From positions 12,462,001-12,526,000 of the forward strand of contig OU612068.1 in assembly GCA_914767715.1 (NCBI GenBank): a DNA stretch of 64,000 nt. Reading direction: 5' to 3'. Below, in pieces: positions 1 to 9,377 of this stretch. The notes beneath the pieces are model-generated. The model had not been told where the DNA came from, searched no databases, and saw only the letters and a program-made list of their open reading frames with translations. The DNA is from Membranipora membranacea. Lineage: Eukaryota > Bryozoa > Gymnolaemata > Cheilostomatida > Membraniporidae. The position numbers were made by a program, and so were the translations under genes. Each line of letters begins with the position of its first letter. The first letter of the stretch is position 1.

Positions 1-45
1 AAGGGAGGGTATCACGGTTTTTTTTCGCCGAGATCAAAAAAAAGA

Positions 46-60
46 TTCGCTTCAAACCTA
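46..60 (+). other. Degenerate CENP-B-box-like site (one per monomer)
   Basis: The sequence TTCGCTTCAAACCTA has the TTCG, A and first C of the CENP-B core (TTCG-N4-A-N2-CGGG) at the right spacing. It lacks the final GGG, so 6 of the 9 core bases match. In many monomers the variant TTCGTTTCAAACC is slightly closer to the full box. Most monomers have a version, and in some the CpG is mutated (TTTGCTTC). Binding is not implied: the missing GGG is part of the essential core in mammals. The site could be chance. Confidence 0.25.
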
Positions 61-70
61 CCTCATAGGG

Positions 71-87
71 AGGAGCAACTCCTGCTC
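71..87 (+). other. Overlapping short inverted repeats
   Basis: AGGAG-CAA-CTCCT (71-83) and GAGCA-ACTCC-TGCTC (73-87) overlap, so the same bases can form either of two 5-bp hairpins. A third pairing, CCTC(61-64) with GAGG(70-73), lies just upstream. Nearly every monomer has the cluster. A variant with CAAATCC instead of CAACTCC disrupts both longer stems and recurs in one class of monomers. Confidence 0.6.
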
Positions 88-103
88 ATCTCGAATCTGC
101 AAA

Positions 104-187
104 CCGTTTGGCTCTGCGGCTTTTCACTCTCCGTCAGCGTCCGTTTTAATTAGGGTCACTTTTGCTAAAAAAAAACATGCCAAACGG
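104..187 (+). other. Long-range 9-bp inverted repeat within the monomer
   Basis: CCGTTTGGC at 104-112 is the exact reverse complement of GCCAAACGG at 179-187, with a 66-bp spacer between. The left arm also overlaps a small palindrome, CAAAC-C-GTTTG (100-110). Both arms contain a CpG, and the commonest change in the left arm (CCG to CTG) is a CpG transition that weakens the pairing. Whether this pairing means anything in chromatin is unknown. Confidence 0.55.
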
Positions 188-189
188 CA
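178..189 (+). other. TGCC-AAAC-GGCA hairpin after the A tract
   Basis: A perfect 4-bp stem with a 4-base loop lies directly after the A9 tract of the monomer. On the minus strand it reads as a GC hairpin followed by a T run, which superficially resembles an intrinsic bacterial terminator. The eukaryotic satellite context makes that reading irrelevant. A common variant (CCAGACGG) changes only the loop. Rarer ones (ATGCAAAACGG near 10,562, GCCGTACGGC near 10,909) alter or extend the pairing. Confidence 0.5.
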
Positions 190-335
190 GCATTGAAAAA
201 TAAAAACTATGTTGGATTCTTATCATACTCCGACCAGTTCAAGCTCTTATTGGCCTCATTCAAACTGCAGAATATTGGAATCCTCTGATTAACTGGTGGG
301 TCACAACGCTGACTTGAAGTTTCAAAAATTATACA

Positions 336-1673
336 AAGGGAGGGTATCACGGTTTTTTTTCGCCGAGATCAAAAAATAGATTTGCTTCAAACCTACCTCA
401 TAGGGAGGAGCAACTCCTGCTCATCTCGAATCTGCAAACCGTTTGGCTCTGCGGCTTTTCACTCTCCGTCAGTGTCCGTTTTAATTAGGGTCACTTTTGC
501 TGAAAAAAAACATGCCAAACGGCAGCATTGAAAAATTAAAACTCTGTTGGATTCTTATCAAACTCCGACCAGTTCAAGCTCTTATTGGCCTCAATCAAAC
601 CACAGAATATTGGAATCCTCTGATTAACTGGTGGGTCATAACGCTGACTTGAAGTTTCAAAAATTATACCAAGGGAGGGTATCACGGTTTTTTTTCGCCG
701 AGATTAAAATATAGATGCGTTCAAACCTACCTCATAGGGAGGAGCAACTCCTGCTCATCTCGAATCTGCAAACCGTTTGGCTCTGCGGCTTTTCACTCTC
801 CGTCAGCGTCCGTTTTAATTAGGGTCACTTTTGCTAAAAAAAAACATGCCAAACGGCAGCATTGAAAAATAAAAACTCTGTTGGATTCTTATCACACTCC
901 GACCAGTTCAAGCTCTTATTGGCCTCATTCAAACTGCAGAATATTGGAATCCTCTGATTAACTGGTGGGTCACAACGCTGACTTGAAGTTTCAAAAATTA
1001 TACCAAGGGAGGGTATCACGGTTTTTTTTCGCCGAGATCAAAAAGTAGATTCGCTTCAAACCTACCTCATAGGGAGGAGCAACTCCTGCTCATCTCGAAT
1101 CTGCAAACCGTTTGGCTCTGCGGCTTTTCACTCTCCGTCAGTGTCCGTTTTAATTAGGGTCACTTTTGCTGAAAAAAAACATGCCAAACGGCAGCATTGA
1201 AAAATTAAAACTCTGTTGGATTCTTATCAAACTCCGACCAGTTCAAGCTCTTATTGGCCTCAATCAAACCACAGAATATTGGAATCCTCTGATTAACTGG
1301 TGGGTCATAACGCTGACTTGAAGTTTCAAAAATTATACCAAGGGAGGGTATCACGGTTTTTTTTCGCCGAGATTAAAATATAGATGCGTTCAAACCTACC
1401 TCATAGGGAGGAGCAACTCCTGCTCATCTCGAATCTGCAAACCGTTTGGCTCTGCGGCTTTTCACTCTCCGTCAGCGTCCGTTTGAATTAGGGTCACTTT
1501 TGCTAAAAAAAAACATGCCAAACGGCAGCATTGAAAAATAAAAACTCTGTTGGATTCTTATCACACTCCGACCAGTTCAAGCTCTTATTGGCCTCATTCA
1601 AACTGCAGAATATTGGAATCCTCTGATTAACTGGTGGGTCATAACGCTGACTTAAAGTTTCAAAAATTATACC
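336..1673 (+). repeat. Tandem dimer duplication (2 x 669 bp)
   Basis: Two dimers, 336-1,004 and 1,005-1,673, share the same pair of monomer types. The first monomer of each has GCTG before its A tract and an unusual CAATCAAACCACAG segment. The second has the GATTAAAATATAGATGCG variant, which makes it 334 bp. Only scattered substitutions separate the two dimers. Confidence 0.8.
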
Positions 1674-4600
1674 AAGGGAGGGTATCACGGTTTTTTTTCG
1701 CCGAGATCAAAAATTAGATTCGCTTCAAACCTACCTCATAAGGAGGAGCAACTCTTGCTCATCTCGAATCTGCAAACCGTTTGGCTCTGCGGCTTTTCAC
1801 TCTCCGTCAGTGTCCGTTTTAATTAGGGTCACTTTTGCTAAAAAAAAACATGCCAAACGGCAGCATTGAAAAAAAAAAACTCTGTTGGATTCTTATCACA
1901 CTCCGACCAGTTCAAGCTCTTATTGGCCTCATTCAAACTGCAGAATATTGGAATCCTCTGATTAACTGGTGGGTCATAACGCTGACTTAAGGTTTCAAAA
2001 ATTATACCAAGGGAGGGTATCACGGTTTTTTTTCGCCGACATCAAAAATTAGATTCGCTTCAAACCTACCTCATAGGGAGGAGCAACTCCTGCTCATCTC
2101 GAATCTGCAAACCGTTTGGCTCTGCGGCTTTTCACTCTCCGTCAGCGTCCGTTTTAATTAGGGTCACTTTTGCTAAAAAAAAACATGCCACACTGCAGCA
2201 TTGAAAAATTAAAACTCTGTTGGATTCTTATCAAACTCCGACCAGTTCAAGCTCTTATTGGCCTCATTCAAACTGCAGAATATTGGAATCCTCTGATTAA
2301 CTGGTGGGTCATAACGCTGACTTGAAGTTTCAAAAATTATACCAAGGGAGGGTATCACGGTTTTTTTTCGCCGAGATCAAAAAATAGATTCGCTTCAAAC
2401 CTACCTCATAGGGAGGAGCAACTCCTGCTCATCTCGAATCTGCAAACCGTTTGGCTCTGCGGCTTTTCACTCTCCGTCAGTGTCCGTTTTAAATAGGGTC
2501 ACTTTTGCTAAAAAAAAACATGCCAAACGGCAGCATTGAAAAATTAAAACTCTGTTGGATTCTTATCAAACTCCGACCAGTTCAAGCTCTTATTGGCCTC
2601 ATTCAAACTGCAGAATATTGGAATCCTCTGATTAACTGGTGGGTCATAACGCTGACTTGAAGTTTCAAAAATTATACCAAGGGAGGGTATCACGGTTTTT
2701 TTTCGCCGAGATCAAAAAATAGATTCGCTTTAAACCTACCTCATAGGGAGGAGCAACTCCTGCTCATCTCGAATCTGCAAACCGTTTGGCTCTGCGGCTT
2801 TTCACTCTCCGTCAGTGTCCGTTTTAATTAGGGTCACTTTTGCTAAAAAAAAAACATGCCAGACGGCAGTATTGAAAAATTAAAACTCTGTTGGATTCTT
2901 ATCAAACTCCGACCAGTTCAAGCTCTTATTGGCCTCATTCAAACCGCAGAATATTGGAATCCTCTGATTAACTGGTGGGTCATAACGCTGACTTGAAGTT
3001 TCAAAAATTATACCAAGGGAGGGTATCAAGGTTTTTTTTCGCCGAGATCAAAAAATAGATTCGCTTCAAACCTACCTCATAGGGAGGAGCACATCCTGCT
3101 CATCTCGAATCTGCAAACTGTTTGGCTCTGCGGCTTTTCACTCTCCGTCAGCGTCCGTTTTAATTAGGGTCACTTTTTCTGAAAAAAAACATGCCAAACG
3201 GCAGCACTAAAAAATAAAAACTCTGTTGGATTCTTATCATACTCCGACCAGTTCAAGCTCTTATTGGCCTCATTCAAACCGCAGAATATTGGAATCCTCT
3301 GATTAACTGGTGGGTCATAACGCTGACTTGAAGTTTCAAAAATTATACCAAGGGAGGGTATCACGGTTTTTTTTCGCCGAGATAAAAAAATAGATTCGTT
3401 TCAAACCTACCTCATAGGGAGGAGCAACTCCTGCTCATCTCGAATCTGCAAACCGTTCGGCTCTGCGGCTTTTCACTCTCCGTCAGTGTCCGTTTTAATT
3501 AGGGTCACTTTTGCTAAAGAAAAACATGCCAAACGGCAGCATTGAAAAATTAAAACTTTGTTGGATTCTTATCAAACTCCGACCAGTTCAAGCTCTTATT
3601 GGCCTCATTCAAACTGCAGAATATTGGAATCCTCTGATTAACTGGTGGGTCATAACGCTGACTTGAAGTTTCAAAAATTATACCAAGGGAGGGTATCACG
3701 ATTTTTTTTCGCCGAGATCAAAAAAAAGATTCGCTTCAAACCTACCTCATAGGGAGGAGCAACTCCTGCTCATCTCGAATCTGCAAACCGTTTGGCTCTG
3801 CGGCTTTTCACTCTCCGTCAGCGTCCGTTTTAATTAGGGTCACTTTGCTAAAAAAAAACATGCCAAACGGCAGCATTGAAAAATAAAAACTATGTTGGTT
3901 TCTTATCATACTCCGACCAGTTCAAGCTCTTATTGGCCTCATTCAAACTGCAGAATATTGGAATCCTCTGATTAACTGGTGGGTCACAACGCTGACTTGA
4001 AGTTTCAAAAATTATACCAAGGGAGGGTATCACGGTTTTTTTTCGCCGAGATCAAAAAATAGATTCGCTTCAAACCTACCTCATAGGGAGGAGCAACTCC
4101 TGCTCATCTCGAATCTGCAAACCGTTTGGCTCTGCGGCTTTTCACTCTCCGTCAGCGTCCGTTTTAATTAGGGTCACTTTTGCTAAAAAAAAACATGCCA
4201 AACGGCAGCATTGAAAAATAAAAACTCTGTTGGATTCTTATCACAGTCCGACCAGTTCAAGCTCTTATTGGCCTCATTCAAACTGCAGAATATTGGAATC
4301 CTCTGATTAACTGGTGGGTCATAACGCTGACTTAAAGTTTCAAAAATTATACCAAGGGAGGGTATCACGGTTTTTTTTCGCCGAGATCAAAAACTAGATT
4401 CGCTTCAAACCTACCTCATAGGGAGGAGCAACTCCTGCTCATCTCGAATCTGCAAACCGTTTGGCTCTGCGGCTTTTCACTCTCCGTCAGTGTCCGTTTT
4501 AATTAGGGTCACTTTTGCTAAAAAAAAACATGCCAAACGGCAGCATTGAAAAAAAAAAACTCTGTTGGATTCTTATCACACTCCGACCAGTTCAAGCTCT

Positions 4601-4688
4601 TATTGGCCTCATTCAAACTGCAGAATATTGGAATCCTCTGATTAACTGGTGGGTCATAACGCTGACTTAAGGTTTCAAAAATTATACC

Positions 4689-5024
4689 AAGGGAGGGTAT
4701 CACGGTTTTTTTTCGCCGACATCAAAAATTAGATTCGCTTCAAACCCACCTCATAGGGAGGAGCAACTCCTGCTCATCTCGAATCTGCAAACCGTTTGGC
4801 TCTGCGGCTTTTCACTCTCCGTCAGTGTCCGTTTTAATTAGGGTCACTTTTGCTTTAAAAAAAACATGCCAAACGGCAGCATTGAAAAATTAAAACTCTG
4901 TTGGATTCTTATCAAACTCCGACCAGTTCAAGCTCTTATTGGCCTCATTCAAACCGCAGAATATTGGAATCCTCTGATTAACTGGTGGGTCATAACGCTG
5001 ACTTGAAGTTTCAAAAATTATACC
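4689..5024 (+). repeat. Hybrid monomer marking an exchange breakpoint
   Basis: The 5' third carries the GCCGACATCAAAAATTAG variant of the monomer at 2,009. The 3' part has the CAAACCGCAG variant and is followed by the TATCAAGG type, as in the monomer at 2,679. The switch suggests an unequal crossover or deletion that removed about two monomers relative to 2,009-3,014. An unusual GCTTTAAAA lies at about 4,853, in the expected switch zone. Confidence 0.65.
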
Positions 5025-6364
5025 AAGGGAGGGTATCAAGGTTTTTTTTCGCCGAGATCAAAAAATAGATTCGCTTCAAACCTACCTCATAGGGAGGAGC
5101 AAATCCTGCTCATCTCGAATCTGCAAACTGTTTGGCTCTGCGGCTTTTCACTCTCCGTCAGCGTCCGTTTTAATTAGGGTCACTTTTTCTGAAAAAAAAC
5201 ATGCCAAACGGCAGCACTAAAAAATAAAAACTCTGTTGGATTCTTATCATACTCCGACCAGTTCAAGCTCTTATTGGCCTCATTCAAACTGCAGAATATT
5301 GGAATCCTCTGATTAACTGGTGGGTCATAACGCTGACTTGAAGTTTCAAAAATTATACCAAGGGAGGGTATCACGGTTTTTTTTCGCCGAGATCAAAAAA
5401 TAGATTCGCTTCAAACCTACCTCATAGGGAGGAGCAACTCCTGCTCATCTCGAATCTGCAAACCGTTTGGCTCTGCGGCTTTTCACTCTCCGTCAGTGTC
5501 CGTTTTAATTAGGGTCACTTTTGCTAAAAAAAAACATGCCAAACGGCAGCATTGAAAAATTAAAACTCTGTTGGATTCTTATCAAACTCCGACCAGTTCA
5601 AGCTCTTATTGGCCTCATTCAAACTGCAGAATATTGGAATCCTCTGATTAACTGGTGGGTCATAACGCTGACTTGAAGTTTCAAAAATTATACCAAGGGA
5701 GGGTATCACGATTTTTTTTCGCCGAGATCAAAAAAAAGATTCGCTTCAAACCTACCTCATAGGGAGGAGCAACTCCTGCTCATCTCGAATCTGGAAACCG
5801 TTTGGCTCTGCGGCTTTTCACTCTCCGTCAGCGTCCGTTTTAATTAGGGTCACTTTTGCTAAAAAAAAACATGCCAAACGGCAGCATCGAAAAATAAAAA
5901 CTATGTTGGATTCTTATCATACTCCGACCAGTTCAAGCTCTTATTGGCCTCATTCAAACTGCAGAATATTGGAATCCTCTGATTAACTGGTGGGTCACAA
6001 CGCTGACTTGAAGTTTCAAAAATTATACCAAGGGAGGGTATCACGGTTTTTTTTCGCCGAGATCAAAAAATAGATTCGCTTCAAACCTACCTCATAGGGA
6101 GGAGCAACTCCTGCTCATCTCGAATCTGCAAACCGTTTGGCTCTGCGGCTTTTCACTCTCCGTCAGTGTCCGTTTTAATTAGGGTCACTTTTGCTGAAAA
6201 AAAACATGCCAAACGGCAGCATTGAAAAATTAAAACTCTGTTGGATTCTTATCAAACTCCGACCAGTTCAAGCTCTTATTGGCCTCAATCAAACCACAGA
6301 ATATTGGAATCCTCTGATTAACTGGTGGGTCATAACGCTGACTTGAAGTTTCAAAAATTATACC

Positions 6365-7702
6365 AGGGGAGGGTATCACGGTTTTTTTTCGCCGAGATTA
6401 AAATATAGATGCGTTCAAACCTACCTCATAGGGAGGAGCAACTCCTGCTCATCTCGAATCTGCAAACCGTTTGGCTCTGCGGCTTTTCACTCTCCGTCAG
6501 CGTCCGTTTTAATTAGGGTCACTTTTGCTAAAAAAAAACATGCCAAACGGCAGCATTGAAAAATAAAAACTCTGTTGGATTCTTATCACACTCCGACCAG
6601 TTCAAGCTCTTATTGGCCTCATTCAAACTGCAGAAAATTGGAATCCTCTGATTAACTGGTGGGTCATAACGCTGACTTAAAGTTTCAAAAATTATACCAA
6701 GGGAGGGTATCACGGTTTTTTTTCGCCGAGATCAAAAATTAGATTCGCTTCAAACCTACCTCATAGGGAGGAGCAACTCCTGCTCATCTCGAATCTGCAA
6801 ACCGTTTGGCTCTGCGGCTTTTCACTCTCCGTCAGTGTCCGTTTTAATTAGGGTCACTTTTGCTAAAAAAAAACATGCCAAACGGCAGCATTGAAAAAAA
6901 AAAACTCTGTTGGATTCTTATCACACTCCGACCAGTTCAAGCTCTTATTGGCCTCATTCAAACTGCAGAATATTGGAATCCTCTGATTAACTGGTGGGTC
7001 ATAACGCTGACTTAAGGTTTCAAAAATTATACCAAGGGAGGGTATCACGGTTTTTTTTCGCCGAGATTAAAATATAGATGCGTTCAAACCTACCTCATAG
7101 GGAGGAGCAACTCCTGCTCATCTCGAATCTGCAAACCGTTTGGCTCTGCGGCTTTTCACTCTCCGTCAGCGTCCGTTTTAATTAGGGTCACTTTTGCTAA
7201 AAAAAAACATGCCAAACGGCAGCATTGAAAAATAAAAACTCTGTTGGATTCTTATCACACTCCGACCAGTTCAAGCTCTTATTGGCCTCATTCAAACTGC
7301 AGAAAATTGGAATCCTCTGATTAACTGGTGGGTCATAACGCTGACTTAAAGTTTCAAAAATTATACCAAGGGAGGGTATCACGGTTTTTTTTCGCCGAGA
7401 TCAAAAATTAGATTCGCTTCAAACCTACCTCATAGGGAGGAGCAACTCCTGCTCATCTCGAATCTGCAAACCGTTTGGCTCTGCGGCTTTTCACTCTCCG
7501 TCAGTGTCCGTTTTAATTAGGGTCACTTTTGCTAAAAAAAAACATGCCAAACGGCAGCATTGAAAAAAAAAAACTCTGTTGGATTCTTATCACACTCCGA
7601 CCAGTTCAAGCTCTTATTGGCCTCATTCAAACTGCAGAATATTGGAATCCTCTGATTAACTGGTGGGTCATAACGCTGACTTAAGGTTTCAAAAATTATA
7701 CC
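6365..7702 (+). repeat. Tandem dimer duplication (2 x 669 bp)
   Basis: Dimers 6,365-7,033 and 7,034-7,702 share private variants, including GCAGAAAATTGG in the first monomer (near 6,634 and 7,303) and the extended A run plus CTTAAGGTTTC in the second. Each dimer is one 334-bp and one 335-bp monomer. The shared rare base shows a recent duplication. Confidence 0.85.
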
Positions 7703-9377
7703 AAGGGAGGGTATCACGGTTTTTTTTCGCCGACATCAAAAATTAGATTCGCTTCAAACCTACCTCATAGGGAGGAGCAACTCCTGCTCATCTCGAATCT
7801 GCAAACCGTTTGGCTCTGCGGCTTTTCACTCTCCGTCAGCGTCCGTTTTAATTAGGGTCACTTTTGCTAAAAAAAAACATGCCACACTGCAGCATTGAAA
7901 AATTAAAACTCTGTTGGATTCTTATCAAACTCCGACCAGTTCAAGCTCTTATTGGCCTCATTCAAACTGCAGAATATTGGAATCCTCTGATTAACTGGTG
8001 GGTCATAACGCTGACTTGAAGTTTCAAAAATTATACCAAGGGAGGGTATCACGGTTTTTTTTCGCCGAGATCAAAAAATAGATTCGCTTCAAACCTACCT
8101 CATAGGGAGGAGCAACTCCTGCTCATCTCGAATCTGCAAACCGTTTGGCTCTGCGGCTTTTCACTCTCCGTCAGTGTCCGTTTTAATTAGGGTCACTTTT
8201 GCTAAAAAAAAAACATGCCAGACGGCAGTATTGAAAAATTAAAACTCTGTTGGATTCTTATCAAACTCCGACCAGTTCAAGCTCTTATTGGCCTCATTCA
8301 AACCGCAGAATATTGGAATCCTCTGATTAACTGGTGGGTCATAACGCTGACTTGAAGTTTCAAAAATTATACCAAGGGAGGGTATCAAGGTTTTTTTTCG
8401 TCGAGATCAAAAAATAGATTCGCTTCAAACCTACCTCATAGGGAGGAGCACATCCTGCTCATCTCGAATCTGCAAACTGTTTGGCTCTGCGGCTTTTCAC
8501 TCTCCGTCAGCGTCCGTTTTAATTAGGGTCACTTTTTCTGAAAAAAAACATGCCAAACGGCAGCACTAAAAAATAAAAACTCTGTTGGATTCTTATCATA
8601 CTCCGACCAGTTCAAGCTCTTATTGGCCTCATTCAAACCGCAGAATATTGGAATCCTCTGATTAACTGGTGGGTCATAACGCTGACTTGAAGTTTCAAAA
8701 ATTATACCAAGGGAGGGTATCACGGTTTTTTTTCGCCGAGATCAAAAAATAGATTCGTTTCAAACCTACCTCATAGGGAGGAGCAACTCCTGCTCATCTC
8801 GAATCTGCAAACCGTTCGGCTCTGCGGCTTTTCACTCTCCGTCAGTGTCCGTTTTAATTAGGGTCACTTTTGCTAAAGAAAAACATGCCAAACGGCAGCA
8901 TTGAAAAATTAAAACTTTGTTGGATTCTTATCAAACTCCGACCAGTTCAAGCTCTTATTGGCCTCATTCAAACTGCAGAATATTGGAATCCTCTGATTAA
9001 CTGGTGGGTCATAACGCTGACTTGAAGTTTCAAAAATTATACCAAGGGAGGGTATCACGATTTTTTTTCGCCGAGATCAAAAAAAAGATTCGCTTCAACC
9101 CTACCTCATAGGGAGGAGCAACTCCTGCTCATCTCGAATCTGCAAACCGTTTGGCTCTGCGGCTTTTCACTCTCCGTCAGCGTCCGTTTTAATTAGGGTC
9201 ACTTTGCTAAAAAAAAACATGCCAAACGGCAGCATTGAAAAATAAAAACTATGTTGGTTTCTTATCATACTCCGACCAGTTCAAGCTCTTATTGGCCTCA
9301 TTCAAACTGCAGAATATTGGAATCCTCTGATTAACTGGTGGGTCACAACGCTGACTTGAAGTTTCAAAAATTATACC

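Larger units (their letters stand above)
1..335 (+). repeat. Representative satellite monomer (335 bp)
   Basis: This is the first complete monomer and serves as the reference for motif positions. In order it contains: a G-rich start; a T8 tract followed by CGCCGAGATC; an A-rich run; a degenerate CENP-B-box-like site (46-60); a short inverted repeat (71-87); a CpG-bearing core (about 92-150); an A9 tract; the TGCC-AAAC-GGCA hairpin (178-189); a second A-rich run; and an unbroken 3' third ending in GGTGGGTCACAACGCTGAC. Its diagnostic variants (ACTATG, TCACAACG and ATACAAAG at the end) define a recurrent type. The same type is seen near 12,740, 14,420, 29,170, 32,860 and 34,870. The monomer start is an arbitrary phase choice. 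Confidence 0.95.
1..9377 (+). repeat. Array block A: 28 monomers with local dimer and multi-monomer duplications
   Basis: This block holds 28 monomers of several recurring types. Diagnostic types include one whose post-T-tract segment reads GATTAAAATATAGATGCG (near 700, 1,370, 6,400 and 7,065). Another reads GCCGACATC (near 2,036, 4,717 and 7,730). A third has an extended A run after CATTG (near 1,867, 4,547, 6,893 and 7,562). A fourth carries a TTTTTCTGA plus CAGCACTAAAA pair (near 3,175, 5,185 and 8,535). Shared runs of types sit 8 monomers (about 2,680 bp), 6 monomers (2,010 bp) and 16-17 monomers (5,359-5,694 bp) apart. This points to repeated unequal exchange rather than one clean higher-order period. 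The last four monomers match the 3' end of the block-B unit, so they are probably the tail of an earlier copy of that unit. Confidence 0.85.

Noticed and set aside
65-80. Shine-Dalgarno-like GGGAGGAG before a start codon
   Set aside because: It occurs in nearly every monomer, has no correctly spaced start codon leading to a meaningful frame, and a bacterial reading is not supported.
170-189. Intrinsic terminator on the minus strand (GC hairpin followed by T tract)
   Set aside because: The shape is there, but the stem is only 4 bp, it recurs in nearly every monomer with no gene upstream, and the context is a eukaryotic satellite.
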